Source: UBA1941 sp046329575
GTDB taxonomy: Bacteria > Bacteroidota > Bacteroidia > Chitinophagales > LD1
Direction: 5' to 3'
DNA length: 64,000 nucleotides
NCBI GenBank assembly: GCA_046329575.1
Contig: JAXLUJ010000004.1
Span: 248,001-312,000 of the forward strand
Part shown: positions 18,095 to 26,445 of the stretch, one piece after another
Numbering within the stretch: the stretch's first letter is position 1
Layout: every line of letters begins with the position of its first letter
Program-made: the position numbers and the translations under genes
The notes under the pieces: generated by a model
The model's input: the letters and a program-made list of their open reading frames with translations, nothing else
Database searches by the model: none
What the model was told of the DNA's origin: nothing

Positions 18095-19363
18095 CTAAAA
18101 TCCTTTAGTGAAGCCAAATTCAGCAATCAAAGCATTTGGATCAGCAGATTGGATTTGATGATGCCGAAAGTATTCCAGCATTTCAGTATAAAATTGCCGA
18201 TAACCGGCATAGGTGAGTTCGCTGAAGAAATTGTTATGAAAGTTTATTGCGAAAACGCAATTCTCTAAGTTTTTATCCAACCAATCAAAAATTTCATTCT
18301 TAATGATTTTCAACGGTTTACGCGAATTAAACAAAGTGCGGTCCATCAGCATCAATGGCACTTCGATGAAGGAAAATGGTTTTTGTTGTTCCAGATCAAA
18401 AGGTGCGAAAGGCAATCCATAGGAATTACGGAAACCATAATCTGATGCAAAACCTAAGGAGGAATCCAGATGTAAACCTGATTCCTGGACGTCCTTCCAG
18501 GCTGAAGGAATTGTGCATTTAAGAAAGTGATACCGGTTGCCTATGCAAGAAAGAGGAAACTTTTGAAGTTCTTCTTTAAACTTTTTGTTGCCGATACTTT
18601 TGTGTAAACCATTGTAACCACGTTTAGCCTCAACGCTACGAAGTAACTTATTCACGTTAGGGTCCAAAATTTCGTAGTCGGCATTCAGCTGATCTTTCTG
18701 AACTAACCAAAAAAAGGTGGAATGAAAGCCCCGGCTGTTTTCCAATTTAAGAATGTCTTCCATGTTCATCCAATCCGGAGTTCCGGCATAATGATTCCAG
18801 AGCAATTTTGGAATGCTTAACCATTTTCCACTTTTCAAAGCATAGGCGCCGTCTTCATTTTTCGCCTTATACAAAAAGTCAATGTCATGGCTTAAAAATA
18901 CGGTTGACTTCCTAACATGATCCTTCAAATACGAGAATGCCGGATACTTGGTACAGAATTGATCAATCAACTGTTGAACAATATTGGTGCGCAGGGTTGC
19001 ACTCTTAAATTGATAGCTCGCTTCCAAAGGAAAACGACCGTAATGATCGTGATCGGGATAGTTATATTCCTGAAGGCAGTTCGAAAGATAAAAGATAGAT
19101 GCCAATTCATCCGGCCTTCCTTTCGCATCATAAAAACATATGTCCTCACCAGCAAGTTTTCGGATGGCTGAAAAATCCATTTTATCCAATAGCTGATAGA
19201 ACGGTAAGCACAGCGGAAATTCCTGATCAATCTGCAAATCGCATTGAAGGGATTCCGTAGCGATAACCTCTACCCTTTTGTTGATGGCAATAAGTTGGAG
19301 CGTGTACCAAATTACCTTCTTCTGAGGGATATTTTCAGCGATAAAAATCTGAATGGGCTTCAC
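18095..19363 (-). CDS. Polysaccharide deacetylase-like protein
   Basis: A 422-residue protein resembling Bacteroidota polysaccharide-deacetylase family members (NodB-like barrel after an N-terminal domain of unknown function). The core has TVFLSHDIDFLY (about 152-163), where the Asp-x-Asp pair after His is the usual metal/catalytic motif, then GFHSTFFWLV, GLHKSIGN, SGLHLDSSLGFASDYGFRNSYGLPF (residues about 313-337, the family's conserved final block) and a late FAINFHNNFFSE. No signal peptide is seen, so it may act on a cytoplasmic or lipid-linked glycan. The start is GTG (complement of 19361-19363). It is divergent from asnB. Confidence 0.82.
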   Translation of the reverse strand: MKPIQIFIAENIPQKKVIWYTLQLIAINKRVEVIATESLQCDLQIDQEFPLCLPFYQLLDKMDFSAIRKLAGEDICFYDAKGRPDELASIFYLSNCLQEYNYPDHDHYGRFPLEASYQFKSATLRTNIVQQLIDQFCTKYPAFSYLKDHVRKSTVFLSHDIDFLYKAKNEDGAYALKSGKWLSIPKLLWNHYAGTPDWMNMEDILKLENSRGFHSTFFWLVQKDQLNADYEILDPNVNKLLRSVEAKRGYNGLHKSIGNKKFKEELQKFPLSCIGNRYHFLKCTIPSAWKDVQESGLHLDSSLGFASDYGFRNSYGLPFAPFDLEQQKPFSFIEVPLMLMDRTLFNSRKPLKIIKNEIFDWLDKNLENCVFAINFHNNFFSELTYAGYRQFYTEMLEYFRHHQIQSADPNALIAEFGFTKGF

Positions 19364-19419
19364 TGCAACAATTATAAGAAATAGGATTGCCTTCGTACTT
19401 TTTTATTTTCACATTACAT

Positions 19420-21252
19420 ATGTGTGGAATAGCAGGGCTAATCGATCCCGCCAAATCATCGGAAACAAATCTGGAAGTAGTACGAAGGATGCTTGCGCGT
19501 ACCCATCACCGTGGGCCCGATGCATCAAACGCACTGGCTTACGGGCCGGTGGTGATTGGTCAAAATCGTTTGAAAATTATTGATCTTAGTGATGCCTCTA
19601 ATCAACCATTTGAGTATGGATCGTTGAGCCTTGTATTTAATGGAGAAATCTACAACTACATTGAACTTCGGAATGAGTTAGCCGCACAAGGACATGTTTT
19701 CCATACCACCGGTGATACTGAAGTAATCTGCGCGGCCTATCTGGAATGGGGTACGTCCTGTGTTTCTCGATTTATTGGAATGTGGGCGTTTGCTTTATGG
19801 GATAAAAACAAAAAGCAGTTGTTTTGTTCACGCGATCGTTTTGGCATAAAACCCTTTCTTTATTTCAATATCGGAAATAGGATGTGGTTCGCTTCTGAAA
19901 TGAAGGCGCTTCGCGGAATTGAAGAGTTTCCAAAGGAACTGAACTTAATGATGGCCGATCGCGGACTTTCTTTTGGCTGGTGTGAATTTCAAGATGAAAC
20001 TTTCTATAAAAATGTAAAAACGCTTCCTCCTGCACACCATCTGATTTATGCCGATGGAAAACTAAATCTAACTCGTTACTGGGATGTTTCTTCAAACAAG
20101 AAAAGCCTCAATCATCTAAGTTGGGGTGAGCGCTGCGAACAATTTCGGGAACTATTTTTTGAATCGATTCGTCTTCATTCCAGAAGCGACGTTGCCAATG
20201 GAATTTGTTTAAGCGGCGGTTTAGATAGTTCGGCTATTGCCTCGGCCTTCGGAACCATTTTCCCGGAAACTAAGGTAAAGGCCTTCAACATTTATTTTGA
20301 AGGAAAAGGTAAAGTAGATGAACGTCCATTCGTAAAAGAAGTAGTTCAGAAATACCCCACTATCGATCCCTACTATTATCAGCCTACTCATCAGGATGTA
20401 GCTGACAACTGGCACCGATTTGCCTATCAATCTGACGTTCCGCTTTGGGGCTCTTCCTATCTTTCAGGATACTTTGTAATGGAGTTAGCGAAGAAAAACG
20501 GTGTAACTGTGGTTAACGACGGTCAAGGTGCTGACGAATATCTGGGAGGATATCTACATTCGTTTTATCGTATTATAGGTACTCATTTCCGTCATCTCCA
20601 ATTTGGAAAAGGATGGCAATTGTTACAGCAAGCAGCACAACGTGAAAACTGGTCTTCCTCTAAGAAACGCGATACTTTACTAAAAAGCGCCATTTCCGCA
20701 TTAAGTAATGAGGACCGTATCTATAAATTAGAATATTCAAAATATAAAAGCGTTATACCCAGAAGTGTAGCACTTGGTTTAGAAGATCATTTCAACGATA
20801 AGTTCGATAACTTTCTCTATCACCTTATCTTTCACGCTACGCTTCAGCCAATACTTTATTTTGAAGATCGGAGGTCGATGCTTTTTTCGCTGGAAAGCCG
20901 CGTTCCATTCTTAAATCACAAATTAATTGAATTCGCTTTTTCATTGTCTACGGAAGATCGTATCAGTGCGAAAGGCGAAACCAAGCACATTCTTCGCGAA
21001 TCTTTACGTGGAATTCTACCGGATGCTATAGCCAACCGCAAAGACAAAAAAGGATTTGTTACACCGGGAGAGATGGAATGGCTGGGTGGACCGCTTCGTT
21101 TTTTATTAGAGCAGGACTTCAACAAACTTGACTTTCTAAATGTGGCCAGGGTAAAGCAGCTAGTTGCAAGCTACAAGAAAGGCGATACCAGCCAGGCTGC
21201 ATTAGTGTGGAGATTAGCTGCATTATTATATTGGTTAGAAAACTGCAATTAA
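19420..21252 (+). CDS. asnB: Asparagine synthase (glutamine-hydrolysing)
   Basis: Cytoplasmic amidotransferase (610 aa) converting aspartate, glutamine and ATP to asparagine. The start is fixed at 19420 because the catalytic nucleophile must be Cys2: MCGIAGLID. An upstream in-frame ATG at 19387 would bury it. The N-terminal Ntn glutaminase domain has RTHHRGPDAS and LVFNGEIYNY; the C-terminal synthetase domain has the pyrophosphate loop LSGGLDSSAIAS (about 263-274) and NDGQGADEYLGGY. Since some AsnB-like proteins act in exopolysaccharide or peptide modification and a deacetylase-like gene is divergent next door, a role in surface polysaccharide cannot be ruled out. Confidence 0.93.
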   Translation: MCGIAGLIDPAKSSETNLEVVRRMLARTHHRGPDASNALAYGPVVIGQNRLKIIDLSDASNQPFEYGSLSLVFNGEIYNYIELRNELAAQGHVFHTTGDTEVICAAYLEWGTSCVSRFIGMWAFALWDKNKKQLFCSRDRFGIKPFLYFNIGNRMWFASEMKALRGIEEFPKELNLMMADRGLSFGWCEFQDETFYKNVKTLPPAHHLIYADGKLNLTRYWDVSSNKKSLNHLSWGERCEQFRELFFESIRLHSRSDVANGICLSGGLDSSAIASAFGTIFPETKVKAFNIYFEGKGKVDERPFVKEVVQKYPTIDPYYYQPTHQDVADNWHRFAYQSDVPLWGSSYLSGYFVMELAKKNGVTVVNDGQGADEYLGGYLHSFYRIIGTHFRHLQFGKGWQLLQQAAQRENWSSSKKRDTLLKSAISALSNEDRIYKLEYSKYKSVIPRSVALGLEDHFNDKFDNFLYHLIFHATLQPILYFEDRRSMLFSLESRVPFLNHKLIEFAFSLSTEDRISAKGETKHILRESLRGILPDAIANRKDKKGFVTPGEMEWLGGPLRFLLEQDFNKLDFLNVARVKQLVASYKKGDTSQAALVWRLAALLYWLENCN

Positions 21253-21779
21253 TGGCACAGGGAATTACGATTACCGGATTATTGGAAATAGCAGGAAAAT
21301 CAGTAGCAGTGTACGTTTTCATTCTACTGATGATACGTGTTTTTGGGAAAAAAGAATTAGCTCAGCTTTCTATAATTGATCTGGTGTTTATATTGCTAAT
21401 AAGCAATTCGGTTCAAAATGCAATGGTTGGCAGTGATAGCACACTGCCTGGAGGATTAACCGCAGCCTTGGCGCTTTTTATTGTAAATTTTCTACTCAAA
21501 CAATTGAACTACCGTTATCCCTCATTTGGAAAGGCATTGCAAGGCCCGGCTGTGATGTTAATTTACGAAGGAAAAATCATGACTGACAATCTAAAAAAAG
21601 TGCAAATGACCATTGAGGAGTTGGAGGCAGCAGCCCGGGAACATGGAGTGGCCCATTTAGATGAAGTAAACCTGGCCGTGATGGAAACCGATGGAAACAT
21701 CAGCATACTTTCAGAAAATTTCAAAACGAAATCAAGAAAAAAGCGTCGCGCCAATCGCAATATCGCCGTGATGAACTAA
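21252..21779 (+). CDS. DUF421 (YetF-like) membrane protein
   Basis: A 175-residue protein with three N-terminal helices (about residues 16-80) and a soluble C-terminal domain, as in the DUF421/YetF family. Diagnostic segments are RVFGKKELAQLSIIDLVFIL (about 29-48), GPAVMLIYEGKI and MTIEELEAAAREHGV. Function is not known. The ATG chosen at 21252 overlaps the asnB stop (TAATG), which points to translational coupling; an earlier in-frame ATG at 21207 would lie inside asnB and add residues not typical of the family. The C-terminus is strongly basic (KTKSRKKRRANR). Confidence 0.85.
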   Translation: MAQGITITGLLEIAGKSVAVYVFILLMIRVFGKKELAQLSIIDLVFILLISNSVQNAMVGSDSTLPGGLTAALALFIVNFLLKQLNYRYPSFGKALQGPAVMLIYEGKIMTDNLKKVQMTIEELEAAAREHGVAHLDEVNLAVMETDGNISILSENFKTKSRKKRRANRNIAVMN

Positions 21780-21805
21780 TCTTGCCAACCGAAAAGTACA
21801 TACAA

Positions 21806-22327
21806 ATGACAACAGGAAAAACACCAAAGGAATCGACAATTACGATGACCGAGATCGTATTACCAAATGATACGAACGCCTTGCATAACCTCAGAGGAGG
21901 TAGAATTTTGCACTGGATGGACATTGCTTCGGCTATTGCAGCCGGCAAGCACTCTAACGCAGTAGTTGTAACGGCTTCGGTGGACAATGTTTCGTTTGAA
22001 AATCCGATAAAATTAGGCGATGTGGTAACGATTACGGCAAAAGTAACCCGCGTCTTCAGCACTTCAATGGAAACCCATATTGAAGTTTGGGCTGAAAATT
22101 TACCTACACAAACCAAGTATCGTTGCAACGAGGCGTATTATACTTTTGTAGCGCTGGACAGTAATGGCCGGCCCAAAAAGTCGATTCCTTTAATTCCTGA
22201 AACAGAAGTTGAAAAGGCGCAATTCGAAGGCGCACAGCGCAGGCGTGAACTGCGTCTTGTTCTTGCCGGAAGGATGAAAACTGAAGATGCCGGTGAACTT
22301 CGTGCCTTTTTGGGTGCCGGTAAATAA
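21806..22327 (+). CDS. Acyl-CoA thioesterase (hotdog fold)
   Basis: A 173-residue hotdog-fold acyl-CoA hydrolase of the YciA/BACH type. The family motif is LRGGRILHWMDIASAIAAGKHS (residues 30-51, containing the catalytic Asp), followed by VTASVDNVSFENPIKLGD and the strand TYKCNEAYYTFVALD-like segment (here YRCNEAYYTFVALD). The frame is open back to TTG at 21782, but the ATG at 21806 gives the usual family length and is chosen. It is 26 bases after the DUF421 gene. A hairpin follows the stop. Confidence 0.88.
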   Translation: MTTGKTPKESTITMTEIVLPNDTNALHNLRGGRILHWMDIASAIAAGKHSNAVVVTASVDNVSFENPIKLGDVVTITAKVTRVFSTSMETHIEVWAENLPTQTKYRCNEAYYTFVALDSNGRPKKSIPLIPETEVEKAQFEGAQRRRELRLVLAGRMKTEDAGELRAFLGAGK

Positions 22328-22329
22328 AA

Positions 22330-22345
22330 AAGCCCCGAAGGGCTT
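22330..22345 (-). terminator. Short hairpin between convergent genes
   Basis: AAGCCC-CGAA-GGGCTT forms a 6-bp stem with a tetraloop. On the minus strand it is followed by TTTTTATTTA, so it best serves as terminator of the 22369-22722 gene; the T-run on the plus side is weaker. Confidence 0.65.
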
Positions 22346-22368
22346 CTTACTATTTTTGTAAAGTTGCT

Positions 22369-22722
22369 TTATTGCGATCCCACTTTTCTACTGATCGTTT
22401 GCGCTTCTACAACGCCATTAACCAGTGCGAAAACATTAATGGTGTACTCGGAGCCAGAAGTTAATGAGTGTTCGTCAAATACGATCTCATTTCCGGTTCC
22501 TGTTGCCAGAATTTTTCCGTATTCATTCTTTACGTCGTAATTAATCAGGCTTTCGTTCACTATAGCCGCATCAGCAGTTTTGCAAGTAAGGTGTAATGTT
22601 TTCTGGGGCGTTGGATTACATTCTAAAACAATTACCGAGCTGCTTAGATTATCGGTAATCGCATACGAATTCTGTACGCCTAAAATAGCCATAGCGGCAA
22701 AAAACAATCGCGTTAAAGTCAT
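22369..22722 (-). CDS. Small secreted protein resembling a lone T9SS sorting domain
   Basis: A 117-residue protein: signal peptide MTLTRLFFAAMAILGVQNSYA followed by about 95 residues that read like a T9SS type A C-terminal domain with no cargo in front. NPTPQKTLHLTC resembles the N-P-N-P strand start, then YDVKNEYGKIL (the D-x-x-G-K turn), FDEHSLTSGSEYTINV (the L-x-x-G-x-Y block) and a basic end QTISRKVGSQ. It could equally be a small Ig/fibronectin-like domain. It is a separate transcription unit with a terminator at 22330-22345. I do not know its function. Confidence 0.7.
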   Translation of the reverse strand: MTLTRLFFAAMAILGVQNSYAITDNLSSSVIVLECNPTPQKTLHLTCKTADAAIVNESLINYDVKNEYGKILATGTGNEIVFDEHSLTSGSEYTINVFALVNGVVEAQTISRKVGSQ

Positions 22723-22854
22723 TTTTAAAGTTTGAAGTTTTTACGCGTGTGATGCCAGGAAGTTTCATTTCACTTCAAATCTGCCCACTCAAAAGCTGAA
22801 TTCCGTAAACTTTTGAGATGACGTTTTGTTATCTTCGCGCCTCATTTTTTTGAT

Positions 22855-24477
22855 ATGATCACAGTAAATAATTTATCGCTTCGATATGGAAAACGCGTTT
22901 TGTTCGAAGATGTGAACCTAAAGTTCACTTCGGGCAACTGTTATGGTATTATCGGCGCGAATGGCGCCGGAAAGTCAACATTTCTAAAGATTCTTCAAGG
23001 AGATATCGATCCAACCACGGGTCAAATCGCTTTTAGCAAAGGAATGCGGGTGGCAGTACTAAAACAAAATCACTTTGAGTATGACGAAATTCCGGTAATG
23101 CAAACGGTTTTAATGGGTCATAAAACGCTTTGGGGAATTATGCAAGAGAAGGAAGCGTTGTATGCTAAAGAAGATTTTAGTGATGAGGATGGCAACCGGG
23201 CGGGTGAACTTGAAAATGAGTTTAACGAAATGGATGGCTGGAATGCTGAAAGCAATGCAGCGGAACTGCTAAGCAAGTTGGGAATTAAGGAAGAGCTTCA
23301 TTATAAACTGGTTAAAGAACTTGATGGCAATCAGAAAGTTCGGGTATTGTTAGCGCAAGCTTTATTTGGCAATCCTGATATACTTTTCCTTGACGAACCA
23401 ACGAATGATTTGGATGTTCAAACCATAAACTGGTTAGAAGATTTTTTGGCCGATTATCAAGGTATTATACTTGTAGTAAGTCACGACCGTCACTTCCTCG
23501 ATGCCGTTTGTACCCATGTTGTTGATATCGACTTCGGAAAAATGACCATTTATTCGGGCAACTATTCGTTTTGGTATCAATCGTCGCAACTGGCAGCCCG
23601 TCAAAAGGCTGATGCGAATAAGAAGGCTGAAGACCGGATCCGGGAACTTCAGGATTTTATAAGGAGGTTTTCAGCTAATGCGTCGAAATCAAGGCAGGCC
23701 ACCAGCAGAAAGAAAGCGTTGGATAAAATCAATTTGGAGGAGATTAAACCATCTAGCAGAAAGTATCCCGGCATTATTTTCAACAACATGTTGCGCGAAG
23801 CCGGCAATGAAATTCTAGAGGTTAAGAATTTGTCGAAATCGGTAAACGGCGAACTGCTTTTCAGCAATGTTTCTTTTCAGTTGAAAAAGGGCGATAAAGT
23901 AGCCTTGATTGGAGATAATAGTTTGGCTATTTCTGCATTGCTGAATGTGCTTTCGGGCGCAGATCATGACTTTGGAGGAAGCTTTCAGTGGGGTGTAACC
24001 ACTTCACAAGCTAGTATTCCAAACGACAATACCCTATTTTTTGAAGGAAAAGATGCCAATCTAATCGACTGGCTTCGTGATTTTTCGCCTGAAGAAAAAG
24101 ATGAAACTTTCATACGAGGGTTTCTGGGAAAAATGTTGTTCTCCGGCGAAGAGGTGCTAAAAAAATGCAACGTTCTTTCGGGTGGAGAAAAAATGCGCTG
24201 TATGTTTTCGAGAATGATGCTGATTAGAGCCAACGTTCTTTTACTGGATGAACCTACTAATCACCTGGATCTGGAGTCGATAACCGCTTTGAACAATGGG
24301 TTAAACGATTTTAAAGGAAATGTAATTCTGGCTTCCAGAGACCATGAGTTAATGGAAACCATTTGTAACCGCGTGATAGAAATCACGCCGTATGGAATCA
24401 TAGATAAAGAGATGACCTTTGATGAATATCTCAACAATGAACGGGTTCGGGAACAGAAAACGGCCTTAGTGGGTTAA
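22855..24477 (+). CDS. ABC-F family ATPase (YbiT-like)
   Basis: Soluble twin-ATPase protein (540 aa) of the ribosome-associated ABC-F family. NBD1 is intact: Walker A GANGAGKST (about 35-43), signature-like LDGNQKVRVLLAQAL, Walker B ILFLDEPTNDLD and switch VVSHDRHF. The linker contains RFSANASKSRQATSRKK (about 272-288), typical of YbiT. NBD2 keeps LSGGEKMRC and VLLLDEPTNHLDLES, but its Walker A reads GDNSLAISALL with no GKS/T, and the switch histidine is replaced (ASRDHEL). The second site therefore looks catalytically altered. It starts 133 bases after the divergent small gene. A role in translation is inferred from the family. Confidence 0.92.
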   Translation: MITVNNLSLRYGKRVLFEDVNLKFTSGNCYGIIGANGAGKSTFLKILQGDIDPTTGQIAFSKGMRVAVLKQNHFEYDEIPVMQTVLMGHKTLWGIMQEKEALYAKEDFSDEDGNRAGELENEFNEMDGWNAESNAAELLSKLGIKEELHYKLVKELDGNQKVRVLLAQALFGNPDILFLDEPTNDLDVQTINWLEDFLADYQGIILVVSHDRHFLDAVCTHVVDIDFGKMTIYSGNYSFWYQSSQLAARQKADANKKAEDRIRELQDFIRRFSANASKSRQATSRKKALDKINLEEIKPSSRKYPGIIFNNMLREAGNEILEVKNLSKSVNGELLFSNVSFQLKKGDKVALIGDNSLAISALLNVLSGADHDFGGSFQWGVTTSQASIPNDNTLFFEGKDANLIDWLRDFSPEEKDETFIRGFLGKMLFSGEEVLKKCNVLSGGEKMRCMFSRMMLIRANVLLLDEPTNHLDLESITALNNGLNDFKGNVILASRDHELMETICNRVIEITPYGIIDKEMTFDEYLNNERVREQKTALVG

Positions 24478-24593
24478 ATTTCCGCATTTCTTCCTATATC
24501 TATGTCTTCTTCGCCTCAATGCGAGGAATAAATTTTAATGCGGGAAGGCTTGATTTTTTAGGTGAGGCATATTCTCAACTAAAAAATCAATTT

Positions 24594-25184
24594 ATGACAA
24601 CGTTTAAAAACATCGCATTTGTTCTCCTATTATCAGCCAGCATTGGCCCTTTCGTAAGTTCTTGTAATAACAAGCCGAAGGAGGAAGACACCAAGGAAAC
24701 TGCTGAAGACTTGAATAAGGAAAACATGAAAGGTTCTGATATGGACATGCGTAGGGATGCCGACTTTTTGGTTGAAGTTGCTGAAATTAATTTGAAAGAA
24801 ATTGAACTAGGTAAATTGGCACAAACCAAGGGCATTACACAGGATGTAAAAGCCTTGGGCAAGATGATGGAGAGCGAGCATACCAAGAATCAGGAAGAAC
24901 TGAAAACGCTTGCTGGCCAAAAGAATATCACAGTGCCTACTTCACTTACTGAAAAAGGAAAAGAAGCCTATGAGATGTTAAGTAAAAAGGACGGGAAGGA
25001 CTTTGACAAAGCTTATGCTGAAAAGATGGTAGAAGGCCATGAAAAGGCCATAGAAAAATTTGAAAAAGAGGCCAACGATGCCTCTGATGCAGATATAAAA
25101 AACTGGGCCAATAACACCCTGCCTGCCTTAAGAACGCATTTAGAACATTCTAAGGCGTGTAAGGACAAGACCGATAAATTGTAG
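24594..25184 (+). CDS. DUF4142 lipoprotein
   Basis: A 196-residue predicted lipoprotein: MTTFKNIAFVLLLSASIGPF then VSSCN (lipobox Cys at about 25), a charged linker, then an all-helical four-helix-bundle domain with RRDADFLVEVAEINLKEIEL (residues about 53-72) and ESEHTKNQEELKTLA, as in DUF4142/ferritin-like secreted proteins. Function is unknown. The ATG at 24594 is chosen because it begins the signal peptide; an ATG at 24519 would add 25 residues before it. A clear terminator follows. Confidence 0.85.
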   Translation: MTTFKNIAFVLLLSASIGPFVSSCNNKPKEEDTKETAEDLNKENMKGSDMDMRRDADFLVEVAEINLKEIELGKLAQTKGITQDVKALGKMMESEHTKNQEELKTLAGQKNITVPTSLTEKGKEAYEMLSKKDGKDFDKAYAEKMVEGHEKAIEKFEKEANDASDADIKNWANNTLPALRTHLEHSKACKDKTDKL

Positions 25185-25205
25185 AATAAGGTTTGGTTAA
25201 TAATT

Positions 25206-25232
25206 AAGGGAGCTCAGGCTCCCTTTCTTTTT
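25206..25232 (+). terminator. Rho-independent terminator after DUF4142 gene
   Basis: AAGGGAGC-TCAG-GCTCCCTT gives an 8-bp stem at 25206-25225, followed by TTCTTTTT. Confidence 0.88.
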
Positions 25233-25333
25233 GCCTTAAGGGAATAATATCCTGAACAGCGTGAACATCTACTGCCTATATAATCGACGAAATTGCAAGG
25301 TTTTACATAAATCTTCATGATGTTGAAATTTAC

Positions 25334-25365
25334 TTTGGAATACTTAGAATAGGCGAATACATTTG
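25334..25365 (+). promoter_or_regulatory. Promoter of the nuoG-N operon
   Basis: TTTG (25334-25337), 20-base spacer, TACATTTG (25358-25365): an exact Bacteroidota-type promoter, 18 bases before the nuoG ATG. It shows that nuoG is the first gene of this transcription unit. Confidence 0.75.
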
Positions 25366-25383
25366 CGCTGCTCAATAAGTAGT

Positions 25384-26439
25384 ATGGCTAAAGTTACGAT
25401 AGACGGAGTGACCGTGGAGGTGGAACCTGGAACCACCATCCTGAACGCTGCGCGAAAAATTGGCGGAGATCTGGTACCGCCGGCAATGTGTTATTACAGC
25501 AAATTAAAAGGCAGCGGCGGCAAATGCAGGGTTTGTTTGGTAGAAATTTCGAAAGGAAGTGAAGCCAATCCTAATCCGATGCCGAAATTACAGGCAAGCT
25601 GCTGTACGCCAATTGCCGATGGCATGGAAGTGAAGAACCTGACTAGTGCTAAGGTACAGGACATGCGAAAAGGCGTAGTGGAATTCCTGTTGATTAACCA
25701 CCCGCTCGATTGCCCGATCTGTGATCAGGCGGGCGAATGCGATCTTCAAAATTTAGGATACAATTATGGTGTTGAAACCACCCGTTACATAGAAGGCCGC
25801 CGCACATTCGATAAAATCGACATTGGAGATAAAATTCAATTGCACATGAACCGGTGCATACTTTGTTACCGGTGCACTTATGTAGCTGATCAACTGACTC
25901 CTGAACGGAAACACGGAGTGATGAATCGTGGCGACGCGGCCGAGATTTCAACCTATATTCAAAATGCCGTAACAAACGATATGAGCGGCAACATGATTGA
26001 TGTTTGTCCGGTTGGCGCTCTTACTGATAAAACATTCCGTTTTATGAGCAGAGTTTGGTTCACTAAGCCTTATGATGCTCACAGAGATTGTCCAAAATGC
26101 AGCGGAAAGGTAACGTTGTGGATGTTCGGCAAAGAGATTTATCGCGTAACGGCGCGCAAAGACGTATATCATGAAGTGGAATCAGATGAAAACGGAAAAG
26201 TTAACTGGATTTGCAATGATTGTAGATTTGAACATAAAAATGCCACTGATTGGACCATTGAAGGTGTTCGCCAGCATGAAAAGTGGAGTGTGATCAATCA
26301 GGGAAAATATATGAAGAATAAAGAACAGGTAGTGATTGAGGGCGATCAAACCCTTCTATTTGGCAGGAAGGAAGATCGGAAAGCGATCAGCATGAACGGC
26401 ACTCAAACGCGAGAACAAATTTTAAGTAACGGTAAGTAA
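25384..26439 (+). CDS. nuoG: NADH-quinone oxidoreductase subunit G (short form)
   Basis: Iron-sulfur subunit of complex I in the peripheral arm (351 aa). The N-terminal ferredoxin domain binds a 2Fe-2S cluster with CYYSKLKGSGGKCRVC and CCTP; next come the His/Cys motif HPLDCPICDQAGECDLQ (about 103-119) and a 4Fe-4S motif CILCYRCTYV. It ends after a second CPKC/CNDC zinc-like or Fe-S region, without the long molybdopterin-like domain of E. coli NuoG (about 900 aa). The ATG at 25384 is used; an upstream TTG at 25363 precedes it in frame. nuoA-F are not upstream. Confidence 0.94.
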   Translation: MAKVTIDGVTVEVEPGTTILNAARKIGGDLVPPAMCYYSKLKGSGGKCRVCLVEISKGSEANPNPMPKLQASCCTPIADGMEVKNLTSAKVQDMRKGVVEFLLINHPLDCPICDQAGECDLQNLGYNYGVETTRYIEGRRTFDKIDIGDKIQLHMNRCILCYRCTYVADQLTPERKHGVMNRGDAAEISTYIQNAVTNDMSGNMIDVCPVGALTDKTFRFMSRVWFTKPYDAHRDCPKCSGKVTLWMFGKEIYRVTARKDVYHEVESDENGKVNWICNDCRFEHKNATDWTIEGVRQHEKWSVINQGKYMKNKEQVVIEGDQTLLFGRKEDRKAISMNGTQTREQILSNGK

Positions 26440-26445
26440 TATAAC

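Noticed and set aside
22812..22837. TTTG and TATCTTCG before the ABC-F gene as a promoter
   Set aside because: The spacer is only 14 bases and the second box has a mismatch, unlike the four exact promoters in the window.
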